Source: CAYVUB01 sp964454675
GTDB taxonomy: Bacteria; Bacteroidota; Bacteroidia; Flavobacteriales; Flavobacteriaceae
Assembly: GCA_964454675.1 (NCBI GenBank)
Contig: CAYVUB010000002.1
Span: forward strand, 100,233 to 164,232
Direction: 5' to 3'
DNA: 64,000 nt
The notes under the pieces: model-generated
What the model was told of the DNA's origin: nothing
Database searches by the model: none
What the model saw: the letters and a program-made list of their open reading frames with translations, nothing else
Shown here: one piece after another, positions 42,264 through 51,048 of the stretch
How the letters are laid out: every line of letters begins with the position of its first letter
How positions within the stretch are numbered: the first letter of the stretch is position 1
Translations under genes and position numbers: made by a program

Positions 42264-43220
42264 TTAATTTGTTCCGCTTTCGGAATTATTTTCTGTTGTT
42301 GCATTTTCTGCTTCCGGTGCCGTACTGCCATTGTCTTTAGCTGAAGCTTCGTCAACCCAAAGGTCGCCTTCGGGTGCTTTGGGATTTGCAGATTCTTTGC
42401 CTTGAAATGTTAGTAAGTAACTTGAAACCTGAGCCATTTCGACAGGTTTTAAGCTTGTCTTCCATGGAATCATACCTTTTCCGGCTCGTCCACCTTCAGC
42501 AACGGTTTTAAAAACGTTTTTAATGCCTCCGCCTAAAATCCAATAGTTATCGGTGAGATTCGGGCCAATTCCGCCGCCGCCGTCTGCCGCATGACAAGCT
42601 ACACAATTTACATCATAAATGGTTTTACCTTTACTTAAATCGGCTGCATCGGTAAGTAGCTCTACGGTATTAAAATCAACTAAATCTTTAGCTGTTTTTT
42701 TGTATTCTTCAATATCTATTTTGGCTTGTGCAAGTTCTTTATTGAGTTCGTCATATTGGTTTTCACCGTTAAATACATGGTATCTAAGTAAATATACCGC
42801 GCCAAAGATGATAGAAATATAGAAACCGTATAGCCACCACGGCGGTAGTGAGTTGTCTAATTCTCTTATACCGTCATAATTATGGTCTAACACAATTTCG
42901 CCTTCATTTTCAATAGGTTTTGAACCAAGAAGTTTGTTGTAAATGCTTTTGATTTTGGTAAACTGCGGTGTTTTGTGTTTTGCAGCCAGATATTTTGCTT
43001 TTGCAGCTTCATCAAGACTTTGAAAAAGCACATTTTCAAGCGCACCCACAATGGCTTCAATAGCAACAATAACAAGGAATACCAGTACCAAAAACAGCAT
43101 GATAACAGGGTATTTCAAGAAAGCCGGCTCGTCACCCGAATCAACAAAATATTCAATCAAACCAAAAATGGTAAAGAATACTAAGGGAACTCTAACGTAT
43201 GATGGAAAAAAATGTCTCAT
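42264..43220 (-). CDS. ccoP: cbb3 cytochrome oxidase subunit III (CcoP), single haem
   Basis: A 318-aa protein with an N-terminal pair of hydrophobic segments, then the CcoP N-terminal domain (GIRELDNSLPPWWLYGFYISI), a coiled region, and one cytochrome c domain with CVACH at residues 206-210. Proteobacterial CcoP has two haem c groups; only one is seen here, as is usual in this phylum. The tail is acidic and low complexity. It overlaps the upstream CcoQ gene by 4 bp. Confidence 0.94.
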   Translation of the reverse strand: MRHFFPSYVRVPLVFFTIFGLIEYFVDSGDEPAFLKYPVIMLFLVLVFLVIVAIEAIVGALENVLFQSLDEAAKAKYLAAKHKTPQFTKIKSIYNKLLGSKPIENEGEIVLDHNYDGIRELDNSLPPWWLYGFYISIIFGAVYLLRYHVFNGENQYDELNKELAQAKIDIEEYKKTAKDLVDFNTVELLTDAADLSKGKTIYDVNCVACHAADGGGGIGPNLTDNYWILGGGIKNVFKTVAEGGRAGKGMIPWKTSLKPVEMAQVSSYLLTFQGKESANPKAPEGDLWVDEASAKDNGSTAPEAENATTENNSESGTN

Positions 43221-43411
43221 AACTGTGAATCGTTTTGGTTATTATCAGTGTCTAATGGTATGTTGCTCATTTTGGTTATATAGTCTTTTTTTGCAGTTGC
43301 AACCCACCAAAACAGGGCAACAAAAAAGATGAAGAAAATGAGTAATGATATGATAGGATAGATTTCAATATCTGAAATACTTTCCATGTGGCCTTTAACA
43401 AATTTCAACAT
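43217..43411 (-). CDS. ccoQ: CcoQ-like small membrane subunit
   Basis: A 64-aa protein with one membrane helix (about residues 16-36, IYPIISLLIFFIFFVALFWW) and a charged C-terminus, between ccoNO and ccoP. CcoQ stabilises the cbb3 complex. Identification rests on position, size and topology rather than sequence motifs. It overlaps ccoP by 4 bp. Confidence 0.82.
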   Translation of the reverse strand: MLKFVKGHMESISDIEIYPIISLLIFFIFFVALFWWVATAKKDYITKMSNIPLDTDNNQNDSQL

Positions 43412-43423
43412 AATTTCTATAAT

Positions 43424-45607
43424 TTATTCTTGAACGGTTTCAACTTTTATATCGGTACCTAAGCGTTGCATATAGGCTATGAGTGCCACAATCTCTCTGT
43501 TGCGCATTTCAATAAATGCTCTGTTTTGTTCTTCGGCAGCTTTTTTGTCTGCTTCATAAATTTTTACAAAATCAGGGTCGCTATACAGGTTTTTCTCTAT
43601 TTGGGTACCTTGTTCTAACATTTGTTTTTGAGCATTGGCAACGTCTTCATCGGTATAAGGAACGCCCAGCTGCATCATAACTCTCATTTTGGCTTCTGTT
43701 TGTGATTTGTCAAGTTCATTACGGATAAGCCATTTGTAGCCCGGCATGATAGAACCGCTTGAGGTGCTTTGCGGGTCGTACATGTGGTTTAAGTGCCAGT
43801 TGTCTGAATATTTACCGCCAAGCCTGTGTAAATCCGGACCGGTACGTTTGCTTCCCCATAAAAACGGATGGTCGTAAACAAATTCGCCTGCTTTTGAAAA
43901 CTCGCCGTAGCGTTCTACTTCACTTCTAAAAGGTCTTACCATTTGCGAATGGCACCCTACGCAGCCTTCACGTATGTAAATATCACGTCCTTCAAGCTCC
44001 AATGGTGTGTATGGTTTTACGCTTGTTATGGTTGGCACATTTGATTTTACCATAATGGTTGGCACAATTTGAATAATACCTCCTATGAGGATAGCAACGG
44101 TAGCCAGAATAGTAAGTTGTACAGGTCGTCTTTCTAACCAGCTGTGCCAGCCTTCACCAGCCAAACGTCTTTTTGAAACACGTTCCAGTGCCGGTGCTTC
44201 GGCAAGCTCGTCGGTTACTTTACTGCCCGATTTTACCGTAGCGTAAATATTGTAAATCATGATAAACATCCCTACAATATAAAGGCTTCCGCCTATGGCA
44301 CGCATCCAGTACATTGGGATAATTTCTGAAACGGTTTCCAAAAAGTTACCGTAAACTAAGGTTCCGTCAGGGTTAAATTGCTTCCACATACTTGCCTGTA
44401 CAAATCCGGCAACGTACATAGGCAGCGCATAAATGATAATACCTAATGTACCTAACCAAAAATGCGTATTTGCCAGAGCGACAGATTTTAATTTTGTTTT
44501 GAATAACCTTGGGACTAACCAGTAAATCATACCAAAGGTCAAGAATCCGTTCCATGCAAGTGCGCCTACATGTACGTGAGCAATAATCCAGTCTGTATAA
44601 TGCGCAATGGCATTGACATTTTTTAACGATAGCATTGGACCTTCAAAAGTTGCCATACCATAACCGGTGATAGCTACCACCATAAATTTTAAAACAGGAT
44701 CTGTACGTACTTTATCCCAAACACCTCGAAGTGTCAGCAAACCGTTTATCATACCACCCCAGGAAGGCATTAACAGCATTACAGAAAATGCAACACCAAG
44801 ATTTTGAGCCCATTCGGGTAGTGCAGTATATAACAAATGATGCGGCCCTGCCCAGATATAAATAAATATCAACGACCAGAAATGCACGATAGATAAACGA
44901 TAGGAATATACAGGTCTGTCGGCAGCTTTTGGTATAAAATAATACATTAACCCAAGAAATGGTGTTGTCAGGAAAAACGCCACAGCATTATGCCCATACC
45001 ACCATTGTACCAATGCATCCTGCACACCGGCATAAACCGAATAACTTTTTAATGCAGATACAGGCAACGCCAAACTGTTAAAAATATGCAGTACGGCAAC
45101 GGTTACAAATGTGGCAATGTAAAACCAGATGGCAACATATAAGTGACGTTGGCGTCTTTTAAAAATAGTTGCGATGAGGTTCCAGCCAAAGGTTACCCAA
45201 ACCACTGCAATGGCGATGTCAATAGGCCATTCCAGCTCGGCATATTCTTTTGATGTGGTAATACCAAGCGGTAATGTAATGGCAGCTGCAACAATGATAA
45301 ACTGCCATCCCCAAAAGTTAATGTTGCTCAAAGCATCACTTGCCATACGTGTTTTGAGTAATCGCTGGGTAGAATAGTAAACTCCGGCAAAAATGGCATT
45401 ACCCACAAATGCAAAGATAACAGCATTGGTGTGTAATGGTCGTAAACGCCCGAAGCTGAGCCACGATATACCATCGGTCAAATTAGGGAATATAAACATA
45501 AAGGCAAGAAGTAAACCTACCGCCATGCCTATAGCTCCCCAGAAAATGGTGGCGTAGATAAATTTTTTAACGATTTTATTATCGTAATAAAATTGCTGCA
45601 TTTCCAT
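43424..45607 (-). CDS. ccoN: cbb3 oxidase subunits I and II fused (CcoN-CcoO)
   Basis: A 727-aa fusion. The N-terminal 470 residues or so are CcoN, the haem-copper catalytic subunit with twelve membrane segments and the metal-binding His blocks (WWYGHNAVAFFLTTPFL, FIYIWAGPHHLLYTALP, HYTDWIIAHVHVGALAWNG). The rest is CcoO with its membrane anchor and haem c motif CVGCH at residues 549-553. This high-affinity oxidase reduces oxygen at low tension and pumps protons. Fusion of the two subunits is common in Bacteroidota. Confidence 0.97.
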   Translation of the reverse strand: MEMQQFYYDNKIVKKFIYATIFWGAIGMAVGLLLAFMFIFPNLTDGISWLSFGRLRPLHTNAVIFAFVGNAIFAGVYYSTQRLLKTRMASDALSNINFWGWQFIIVAAAITLPLGITTSKEYAELEWPIDIAIAVVWVTFGWNLIATIFKRRQRHLYVAIWFYIATFVTVAVLHIFNSLALPVSALKSYSVYAGVQDALVQWWYGHNAVAFFLTTPFLGLMYYFIPKAADRPVYSYRLSIVHFWSLIFIYIWAGPHHLLYTALPEWAQNLGVAFSVMLLMPSWGGMINGLLTLRGVWDKVRTDPVLKFMVVAITGYGMATFEGPMLSLKNVNAIAHYTDWIIAHVHVGALAWNGFLTFGMIYWLVPRLFKTKLKSVALANTHFWLGTLGIIIYALPMYVAGFVQASMWKQFNPDGTLVYGNFLETVSEIIPMYWMRAIGGSLYIVGMFIMIYNIYATVKSGSKVTDELAEAPALERVSKRRLAGEGWHSWLERRPVQLTILATVAILIGGIIQIVPTIMVKSNVPTITSVKPYTPLELEGRDIYIREGCVGCHSQMVRPFRSEVERYGEFSKAGEFVYDHPFLWGSKRTGPDLHRLGGKYSDNWHLNHMYDPQSTSSGSIMPGYKWLIRNELDKSQTEAKMRVMMQLGVPYTDEDVANAQKQMLEQGTQIEKNLYSDPDFVKIYEADKKAAEEQNRAFIEMRNREIVALIAYMQRLGTDIKVETVQE

Positions 45608-45618
45608 AATTGTAATGA

Positions 45619-45816
45619 TTAGTCTTTAGTTATTTTATTGTTAGTTTTTGTGTTGTTTTTTGATGGTTCTTTTACGAGTTCGTCTTCAAAAAGCATCCGT
45701 ACAGACGGCGTGTAGCCATCATCAAATTGTCCTCGTCTTACAGCAATGATAAATGCTGCAAAAAAAATTACAGCAACCACGATACTTATAGTTAGTAAAA
45801 TATAAATAGCACTCAT
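45619..45816 (-). CDS. ccoS: cbb3 oxidase maturation protein CcoS
   Basis: A 65-aa protein with one N-terminal membrane helix and the family signature AFIIAVRRGQFDD directly after it. CcoS is needed to insert redox cofactors into CcoN. It starts the operon ccoS-ccoNO-ccoQ-ccoP-ccoG-fixH-TauE, preceded by an Fnr-type promoter. Confidence 0.94.
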   Translation of the reverse strand: MSAIYILLTISIVVAVIFFAAFIIAVRRGQFDDGYTPSVRMLFEDELVKEPSKNNTKTNNKITKD

Positions 45817-45836
45817 ACCTGTTTTTAAGTTATTGT

Positions 45837-45880
45837 CAAAAATACGTTTGTGTTCTTTTTTGAAATATGATATTTGTCAT
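45837..45880 (-). promoter_or_regulatory. Fnr-type box and -7 element of the ccoS operon
   Basis: ATGAC-AAAT-ATCAT on the minus strand (45880-45867, centre 45873.5) and TATTTTTG at 45844-45837. The 36.5-bp distance equals that at hemN and ccoI. Confidence 0.75.
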
Positions 45881-45895
45881 ACTTTGATTTTTTGT

Positions 45896-48268
45896 TTACT
45901 TTAGTTTTTTACCCAAAATATTTGTGGCTATTGTGGTAAACGTAACGATGCTTATCGAGCTTAATGGCATCAAAATAGCTGCTATCACCGGTTCCAGTCT
46001 GCCGCTTACGGCAAATGATAATCCTATAACATTGTAGAAAAGCGATAAAACAAAACTCCATTTAATGATTTTTACAGCCGTATTGGTTGCTCTTATATAA
46101 TCGTACAGGTTTTCAAACTTTGTAGCATCCAGTATCGCATCACAAGCAGGCGAAAACACATTTACATTTTCTGATATGGCAATACCTACATCACTTTGTG
46201 CTAACGCTCCGGCATCGTTAAGTCCGTCACCAATCATCAGAATTTTTGCGCTTTCGGTTTGATGGTATTTGATATACTCTAATTTATCTTCGGGTTTTTG
46301 ATTAAAAAGAAGTTTTGTTCTTGCAGGCAGAAGTTTTTTTAAATTATCGAGTTCACCTTCATTATCACCGGACAAAATAACCAAATCATAATGCTTTTTT
46401 AACAGGTTGAACAGTTTTGAAAGTCCTTTTCTATAACTATTATAAAATGTGTAATGACCTTTATACGTGTTGTTTGTGCTAATGTGTACTGATGTGTTCA
46501 GAAGATTTGCACTATCGGGTTTGCCTACAAAACTTGACGAGCCTACTTTAATGTGATTTTGCTTGTGTGATGCTTCAAGTCCTTTGCCTACATATTCCTG
46601 AAATGAATCTAAAGTGACAATATTATTATCTTTCAAAATGTCATAAAGTGTCCGGCTTAACGGATGGTTAGAGCCTCGCAAGGTATTTTTCAGCAAAGCT
46701 TCTTCATCGGCAGATAATGTAACACCTTCATAACTTACTGTACTTTTTTGGTTTGAGGTAATGGTGCCGGTTTTATCAAAAATTACGGTGTTTATAGCTG
46801 CAAGTTGCTCGATAACGCCTGCATTTTTGAGATAGAATTTTTTTCTTCCGAAAATACGCAGCAGGTTTCCAAGTGTAAAAGGCGCAGCCAGAGCAATGGC
46901 ACACGGACATGCAATGATGAGTACGGCTGTAAAAACGTTGATGGCTTTTGATGCATCAACAATAATCCAATAGGTTGTGGCAATAAACGCAATAGACAAT
47001 ACCGCAATTGTAAAACGCTTGCTTATGGCATTGGTAATATTGGTAAACACATCTTGTTTATCTTTCTTAAACACATCATTGCTCCAAAGTTGTGTAAGGT
47101 AGCTTTGCTCAACAGATTTTATGGCTTCAACTTCAATAATGCCCGAAGTCTGCTTGCCGCCTGCAAAAAGTTTGTCGCCCGATTCTTTGCGTACCTTTTT
47201 TGATTCGCCTGTAACAAAACTGTAATCGATAGAAGCATTTCCCGATATTAAAATGGCATCCACCGGAATTAGTTCTTCATTGCGAATGAGCAATCTGTCG
47301 CCTTTTTTGATGTCGTAAACCTGTATGGAAGATTCGGTTTTATCTTTTGAAATCGTGGTAACGGCAATAGGAAAATAGGATTTGTAATCACGTTCAAACG
47401 ATAAAAAGGCATAGGTTTTATGCTGAAAGAATTTGCCCAGCAACAAGAAAAACAGCAATCCGGTAAGGCTGTCAAAAAATCCCGAACCCGTATCGAGGAT
47501 AATATCTACGGTGCTTCTTAAAAACAGCACGATAATTCCCAAAGCAATAGGCACATCAATATTTAAAATTCCTGCACGCAAGCCTTTGTAAGCCGAACTG
47601 TAATAACCTTGTGACGAATAAAAAACAACCGGTAGCGAAAACGTAAACATTAACCATCTGAAAAAGGGTTTGTATTGTTCTATCCAGTATTCGTTAACTT
47701 CAAAATATTCGGGAAATGATAAAAACATCACATTGCCAAACGCAAAACCCGCAACGCCAAGTTTGTAAATAAGGCTTCGGTCAATATGTTTTTTTCCGGC
47801 ATTAAAATCTTCCAGACTTATATAAGGTTCATACCCGATAGAGCTTAGCAGTAACACCAATTCTTTGAGTGAAAATGTCTTGGGATTGTAAGTAACACGT
47901 ACTGTCTTTTTTCCGAAGTTTACCTGTGATGTATAAACCGAAGGCTGAAGTTTATTGAGGTTTTCCAATATCCAGATACACGAGCTGCAATGTATATGCG
48001 GAATGTACAATGTGGTAATCTGGGTGTCTTCATCGGTAAACTCTACAAGCTTGTCAATGATTTTCTGCTGACTCAAAAAGTCATATTTTCCTTTAATATC
48101 CTTTGGGATTGCGCCCGGTGACGACTGTAAGTCGTAATAGCATGTAAGTTCGTTGTCTGATAAAATCTCATAAACCGTCTTACAACCATGACAGCAAAAA
48201 GATTTTTCATGAAGCACAATAGTTGTTGTACAAGCGTCACCGCAATGAAAACAGAAAGACTTTTGCAT
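45896..48268 (-). CDS. ccoI: Copper-exporting P1B-type ATPase CcoI (FixI)
   Basis: A 790-aa P-type ATPase delivering copper for cbb3 assembly. The N-terminus has a Cys-rich block (CFHCGDAC, then CCHGCKTVY) and a heavy-metal domain with CSSCIWILE. The membrane CPC motif is in IACPCAIALAAP, the phosphorylation site DKTGT is at residues 498-502, and the hinge motif is MIGDGLNDAGAL. It is 80 bp upstream of ccoS but has its own Fnr-type promoter, divergent from the Fnr gene. Confidence 0.96.
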   Translation of the reverse strand: MQKSFCFHCGDACTTTIVLHEKSFCCHGCKTVYEILSDNELTCYYDLQSSPGAIPKDIKGKYDFLSQQKIIDKLVEFTDEDTQITTLYIPHIHCSSCIWILENLNKLQPSVYTSQVNFGKKTVRVTYNPKTFSLKELVLLLSSIGYEPYISLEDFNAGKKHIDRSLIYKLGVAGFAFGNVMFLSFPEYFEVNEYWIEQYKPFFRWLMFTFSLPVVFYSSQGYYSSAYKGLRAGILNIDVPIALGIIVLFLRSTVDIILDTGSGFFDSLTGLLFFLLLGKFFQHKTYAFLSFERDYKSYFPIAVTTISKDKTESSIQVYDIKKGDRLLIRNEELIPVDAILISGNASIDYSFVTGESKKVRKESGDKLFAGGKQTSGIIEVEAIKSVEQSYLTQLWSNDVFKKDKQDVFTNITNAISKRFTIAVLSIAFIATTYWIIVDASKAINVFTAVLIIACPCAIALAAPFTLGNLLRIFGRKKFYLKNAGVIEQLAAINTVIFDKTGTITSNQKSTVSYEGVTLSADEEALLKNTLRGSNHPLSRTLYDILKDNNIVTLDSFQEYVGKGLEASHKQNHIKVGSSSFVGKPDSANLLNTSVHISTNNTYKGHYTFYNSYRKGLSKLFNLLKKHYDLVILSGDNEGELDNLKKLLPARTKLLFNQKPEDKLEYIKYHQTESAKILMIGDGLNDAGALAQSDVGIAISENVNVFSPACDAILDATKFENLYDYIRATNTAVKIIKWSFVLSLFYNVIGLSFAVSGRLEPVIAAILMPLSSISIVTFTTIATNILGKKLK

Positions 48269-48293
48269 AAAATTTGCTCATTTTTACCTGTAA

Positions 48294-48337
48294 CAAAAGT
48301 CATAAACAAACTCAATTTAAAATATGATATTTATCAT
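48294..48337 (-). promoter_or_regulatory. Fnr-type box and -7-like element of ccoI
   Basis: ATGAT-AAAT-ATCAT read on the minus strand (48337-48324, centre 48330.5) and GACTTTTG at 48301-48294, one base off TAnnTTTG. The 36.5-bp distance is again exact. The box also lies 35 bp before the divergent Fnr gene start. Confidence 0.7.
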
Positions 48338-48372
48338 ATAATAAGTATCTTTACACATCTCAATTTTAGGTT

Positions 48373-49050
48373 ATGAGCAGATGTGAGCATTGTATCGCAA
48401 GGCAGCTTAATTCCATGAAGTCAATGACAAAGGAAGAGTTGAAAAATGTTTCTGAATGTAAAACAACCAAGTTTTATAAAAAAGGGGATATTATTTTTGA
48501 TGAAGGCGAATCACTTAACGGTGTGTATTGTGTGAGAGATGGAATTTGTAAGCTACTGAAACTTAATGATAACGGTAAAGACCAAACGGTTAAACTTCTC
48601 GGGAAAGGCGAGCTTATAGGACAGCGTTCCATTATAAGTAATGAACGTACAAATTTGAGTGCGGTTGCGCTTAATGATGTCGAGTTGTGTTTTGTTCCGA
48701 AAGAACAGATAATCGCCAGTATCAAATCGAACAAAGAATTTTCTTTTGATGTGTTGCAGCATTTGGCACAGGATTTAAAAGAAGCCGAAGAAGACTTAAT
48801 CAATATGGCTCAAAAATCTGTGAGCCAGCGTATGGCAGAAGCGTTAATTTATATTCATAAAAATTTTGGTACCGAACCGGATGGTACATTGAATCTTGTA
48901 TTATCGCGCGAAGATTATGCCAGTATTGTAGGTACTGCGCTGGAATCTGCCATCAGGATATTGTCCCAGTTTAAAAAAGACGGATTGATTTCTGCCGATG
49001 GTAAGAAAATCATCATTAGCAACCTTGAAGGCTTAAAACGGGTGCGGTAG
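48373..49050 (+). CDS. Crp/Fnr family regulator, probable Fnr
   Basis: A 225-aa regulator: cyclic-nucleotide-type sensor domain (about 15-140), dimer helix, and C-terminal winged helix with recognition helix LESAIRILSQFKKDGLI. The ES...R pattern resembles that of Fnr proteins that read TGAT half sites. N-terminal Cys4 and Cys7 (CEHC) plus further Cys at about 29, 53 and 59 could bind an iron-sulfur cluster, but their spacing differs from E. coli Fnr. It is divergent from ccoI and is the likely activator of hemN, ccoS and ccoI. Oxygen sensing is inferred. Confidence 0.85.
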   Translation: MSRCEHCIARQLNSMKSMTKEELKNVSECKTTKFYKKGDIIFDEGESLNGVYCVRDGICKLLKLNDNGKDQTVKLLGKGELIGQRSIISNERTNLSAVALNDVELCFVPKEQIIASIKSNKEFSFDVLQHLAQDLKEAEEDLINMAQKSVSQRMAEALIYIHKNFGTEPDGTLNLVLSREDYASIVGTALESAIRILSQFKKDGLISADGKKIIISNLEGLKRVR

Positions 49051-49128
49051 CTTTTGCTTTATTCAGGATTTTTAATCTAAGGTTTTCCATCTTTTTTGGT
49101 TTTCAACCAATCCGAATAGTACGTTTAA

Positions 49129-49704
49129 TTACCGGCTGTTTCTCGATTTTATATTGTTTTGACACAAATCGATTATTTCTTGAATGCGTTTTTGTCGGGT
49201 GTCTTCACGTTTGGCTTGATTCAACCAATACAAATAACTTTTTCTGTAAGATGGTGCAAAACCCTGATAGTTTTCAAAAGCAGCCGGGTTTTGGTCAAAC
49301 GCCATTTGTAAATCTTCGGGAATGATGCCTTTTTCAACGTTGTCCAAAGCTGTCCAACTGCCATTTTGCTTGCCAATATTAACGATTTTCTTGCCACTTT
49401 CGTGCAATAAATTATCATTGATAAGCTGCTCAATATAGCGTTTGTTCAAAGCACTCCAAACACTTTTTGGGTTGCGTGGCGTGAAATATTGACGGCGTTT
49501 GCCATCACCCAAACTTTTAACGGTAGAATCAATCCAGCCATAGCACAACGCTACTTTTACGGCTTCTTCCCAACGCATCGAATCATTCTCGTGCTCCACT
49601 TTATAAAAAATCAAATATACACCTTTTGAGTTTTGGTGGTTGTCGTGCAGCCATTCCCGCCATTCGGCATCCGATTTAAAATAGTGTTCTTCTAATTCAG
49701 ACAT
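49129..49704 (-). CDS. YdeI/OmpD-associated family protein
   Basis: A 191-aa cytoplasmic protein with the family signature SDAEWREWLHDNHQNSKGVYLIFYK, then WEEAVKVALCYGWIDST and the FTPRNPKSVWSALNKRYIEQLI block. E. coli YdeI is linked to resistance to antimicrobial peptides; here the role is unknown. It lies 4 bp after the M28 peptidase gene and is the last of three co-directional genes. Confidence 0.9.
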   Translation of the reverse strand: MSELEEHYFKSDAEWREWLHDNHQNSKGVYLIFYKVEHENDSMRWEEAVKVALCYGWIDSTVKSLGDGKRRQYFTPRNPKSVWSALNKRYIEQLINDNLLHESGKKIVNIGKQNGSWTALDNVEKGIIPEDLQMAFDQNPAAFENYQGFAPSYRKSYLYWLNQAKREDTRQKRIQEIIDLCQNNIKSRNSR

Positions 49705-49708
49705 AAAA

Positions 49709-51043
49709 TTAATTCCTTATAATTTGATTTGGAAACACCACAACACTTTCAAAATTATCAGCACCAACCGATGCCACTCCAAAATAATAATTGTCAATCA
49801 CAATGCCTTCTAAAGTAAACTCACTCACATCACCAACATATCTGCTGTTGTCCCAAGTAGGTGAGGTGGTATCTCGCCAGTAAACTTTGTAGCCTTTTGC
49901 ACCTTCAACCTTATCCCATTTTAATTTTGCCGAAGCTTCAACGATACCGCCAATGCCAACGTTTGTTGGTTGCACTGGCGCGGATGCCAAACTTGCCATG
50001 TTGATGGCATTAACAGCAGTCAGTTTTTTTGCATATTCAAAGTTGACGTGTTCTAAAACATCACCGTAATTAATTCCATTTTCTGTACGAATGTCTTGAT
50101 GTTGTTGTGTGTAATTTTCATGGGCTTCCATGATTCGGATGCCTGCAAAACCTAAATCATTAAACGGACGATGATGACCACCACGACCAAAACGGTCTAA
50201 TCTGTAAACCATCATTGGGTTCATTTCAGGCATGTAAGTTTTGGTAGTTTTATAAACATAACGGGCCAATTGACGCGAAATACCATCAACTTCACCGCCA
50301 TAAAAACGACGCATTTGGCGTTCACGCTCAGTTTCTGTTGGTGGTACCGGTTCAGAAAAAATCCGGAAGGTGCGGTTGTCAATCACACCATCAACACCTT
50401 CGATATTTCCTATCATATCATTGTTAAAAACGCCATAAATGTCCCAACCTTTTTCTTTGGAGTAAGCTGCTAATCCAGCGCCACCAAAAAGTCCTTGTTC
50501 TTCACCAGAAAGTCCCACGTAAATAATGCTGCTTTCAAATGTGTATTTTGATAAAACTCTTGCTGCTTCAATAGTTCCGGCCATACCAGAAGCGTTGTCG
50601 TTTGCACCAGGTGCATCTGTAGTGAAATCCATGGTATTACTGGCTCTTGAGTCAATATCGCCACTCATGATGATATAACGATTTGGGTATTTGCTGCCTT
50701 TTTGAATGGCTACCACATTTACAACCCAAGCATCATGTGGCACACGGTTATTACCTTCTTTGGTTACAAAATCTTTTTGATAAAACACCTCAAGACAGTT
50801 GTTGCAGTTTTTTGAGATGGTCTCAAATTCCTGTTTTATCCAACGTCTGGCAGCACCAATGCCTCTGGTATTTGAAACGGTATCACTAAAGGTGTTTCGT
50901 GTGCCAAAATTGGCAAGTGTTTCTATATCCTTAGCAATACGTTCAGCCGAAACAGCATCAATAATGTCGTATATTTTTTCGTTGGTTTGCGCTTTTGTAA
51001 TATTAAAAGTAAAAAGTAAGAGGATAATGAATAATGGTCTCAT
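49709..51043 (-). CDS. Secreted M28 family zinc aminopeptidase with fibronectin-like tail
   Basis: A 444-aa exported enzyme with a signal peptide (1-18, ending TKA). The M28 di-zinc site is seen in APGANDNASGMAGTIEAARVL (Asp ligand), LSGEEQGLFGG (Glu-Glu), NNDMIGN (Asp) and the late HEN block (MEAHENYTQQHQD). The last 90 residues form a fibronectin-III-like domain (AKLKWDKVEGAKGYKVYWRD). It should trim peptides outside the cytoplasm. It starts 5 bp after the upstream CBM9/beta-propeller gene. Confidence 0.92.
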   Translation of the reverse strand: MRPLFIILLLFTFNITKAQTNEKIYDIIDAVSAERIAKDIETLANFGTRNTFSDTVSNTRGIGAARRWIKQEFETISKNCNNCLEVFYQKDFVTKEGNNRVPHDAWVVNVVAIQKGSKYPNRYIIMSGDIDSRASNTMDFTTDAPGANDNASGMAGTIEAARVLSKYTFESSIIYVGLSGEEQGLFGGAGLAAYSKEKGWDIYGVFNNDMIGNIEGVDGVIDNRTFRIFSEPVPPTETERERQMRRFYGGEVDGISRQLARYVYKTTKTYMPEMNPMMVYRLDRFGRGGHHRPFNDLGFAGIRIMEAHENYTQQHQDIRTENGINYGDVLEHVNFEYAKKLTAVNAINMASLASAPVQPTNVGIGGIVEASAKLKWDKVEGAKGYKVYWRDTTSPTWDNSRYVGDVSEFTLEGIVIDNYYFGVASVGADNFESVVVFPNQIIRN

Positions 51044-51048
51044 AGCTG

